A DNA stretch of 12,791 bases from JTS-RE9 sp964649195 (GTDB taxonomy: Bacteria > Planctomycetota > Phycisphaerae > Phycisphaerales > Phycisphaeraceae), in contig CAZYPK010000155.1 of the NCBI GenBank assembly GCA_964649195.1, positions 1 to 12,791 on the forward strand, written 5' to 3'. Below are positions 12,276 through 12,791 of the stretch, in pieces (the first letter of the stretch is position 1; each line of letters opens with the position of its first letter). The notes beneath the pieces were generated by a model. The model saw only the letters and a program-made list of their open reading frames with translations, did not search any database and was not told the DNA's origin. Both the position numbers and the translations under genes were made by a program.

Positions 12276-12647
12276 CTACTTGGCCCGCTTGACGCCGTAC
12301 TTGCTGCGGCCCTTCTTGCGGCCATCGACGCCCAGACAGTCGAGCGTGCCGCGGACGACGTGGTAGCGGACGCCGGGCAGGTCACGGACACGGCCGCCGC
12401 GGACGAGCACGATGGAGTGTTCCTGAAGGTTGTGGCCTTCGCCGCCGATGTAGGCGGTCACTTCCTTGCCGTTGCTCAGACGGACGCGGCAGACCTTGCG
12501 AAGCGCCGAGTTGGGCTTCTTGGGAGTGACGGTCTTGACCTGAAGGCAGACGCCGCGCTTCTGCGGGCTGGCGTTGAGGTCCTTGACCTTGCTCTTGGCG
12601 ACCTGCACCGTGCGGGGTTTGCGAATCAACTGGTTGATCGTGGGCAT
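12276..12647 (-). CDS. rpsL: 30S ribosomal protein S12
   Basis: The 123-aa product matches bacterial S12 over its length, including CPQKRGVC-like SPQKRGVC (27-34), TPKKPNSALRKVCRVRL (41-57), YIGGEGHNLQEHS (66-78), RGGRVRDLPGVRYHVVRG (83-100) and the C-terminal RSKYGVKRAK. S12 sits at the decoding centre and controls translational accuracy. The start at 12647 (MPTINQL) is set by homology and by GAGG in the context CCGAGGATTCCC before ATG. The longer frame to 12683 runs into the promoter. Lys43 is conserved, but position 88, normally Lys, is Arg (codon CGT). In E. coli and Mycobacterium tuberculosis that change gives streptomycin resistance. It is the first gene of its operon. Confidence 0.98.
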   Translation of the reverse strand: MPTINQLIRKPRTVQVAKSKVKDLNASPQKRGVCLQVKTVTPKKPNSALRKVCRVRLSNGKEVTAYIGGEGHNLQEHSIVLVRGGRVRDLPGVRYHVVRGTLDCLGVDGRKKGRSKYGVKRAK

Positions 12648-12683
12648 GGGAATCCTCGGTGACCTGTGCGGATTGAGCCACAC

Positions 12684-12712
12684 ATCATATCGGCATCGCG
12701 CATCGCTTGCAA
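12684..12712 (-). promoter_or_regulatory. Sigma70-type promoter of the rpsL operon
   Basis: Minus strand: TTGCAA at 12707-12712 (4 of 6), exactly 17 nt, then TATGAT at 12684-12689 (5 of 6). Transcription would start near 12677, giving a leader of about 30 nt with the rpsL ribosome-binding site. This is the best promoter match in the window. Confidence 0.7.
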
Positions 12713-12740
12713 ATGGGGGATCGGCGACATCAGGGCAAAA

Positions 12741-12791
12741 GCATATGGCGGGAGAGCGGAAGCCTCCCGCTGGGAGGGCGAGGCTCCCGCC
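12741..12791. repeat. Start of a GCATATG/GGGAGGGCGAGGCTCCC palindromic repeat (runs off the window)
   Basis: GCATATG is followed by two tandem hairpins: GCGGGAG agcggaagc CTCCCGC (12748-12770) and GGGAG ggcgagg CTCCC (12772-12788). It shares GCATATG and GGGAGGGCGA(G/A)GCTCC with the arms of the element at 4447-4642. The element continues past the window edge. No gene is seen between the rpsL promoter and the end. Confidence 0.75.

Overview
This is a GC-rich bacterial window in which nearly every protein gene lies on the minus strand. I recognise 11 complete protein genes, one tRNA and one possible 3' gene fragment at the left edge. The gene types (Tat-exported Gfo/Idh/MocA oxidoreductase, PD40 beta-propeller protein, secreted endonuclease/exonuclease/phosphatase-fold protein) and the many heptamer/octamer repeats and palindromic elements between genes suggest a member of Planctomycetota or a related PVC lineage. 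That is inference from gene style; no phylogenetic marker was compared.

Layout. 1-65: possible 3' end of a plus-strand gene. 134-4348 (minus): a helical protein of unknown function, a secreted EEP-fold phosphohydrolase, a Tat-signal oxidoreductase and an exported six-blade PD40 propeller protein. 4349-4713: non-coding, filled by a nested-hairpin inverted-repeat element. 4714-6181 (minus): an ArsR-type repressor followed by a CobW/COG0523 metal-chaperone GTPase, with a good promoter. 6182-6494: non-coding, with hairpins and a dispersed repeat. 6495-8290 (minus): an ABC-2 type exporter with translationally coupled ATPase and permease. 8291-8606: an inverted repeat, then the upstream region of tRNA-Leu(UAG) at 8607-8688 (plus). 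8700-9052: a roughly 350-bp inverted repeat made of short tandem repeats. 9043-10682 (minus): a membrane fatty-acid desaturase and a lone nucleotidyltransferase-fold protein. 10740-11020: non-coding, with a strong paired palindrome. 11021-12647 (minus): a short str-type operon, rpsL, a secreted NTF2-like protein gene, then rpsG, behind a clear sigma70-type promoter.

How the parts fit. Three units look functional: ArsR plus CobW-type GTPase (metal homeostasis), ATPase plus permease (export), and rpsL/rpsG (small-subunit ribosomal proteins). The rest read as single genes.

I see no defence system, CRISPR array, prophage or transposase. The most unusual content is non-coding: a 26-nt motif that sits just downstream of four minus-strand stop codons in the same orientation, three separate MITE-like inverted repeats, and a secreted-protein gene placed between rpsL and rpsG and bracketed by exact 28-nt and 15-nt direct repeats.
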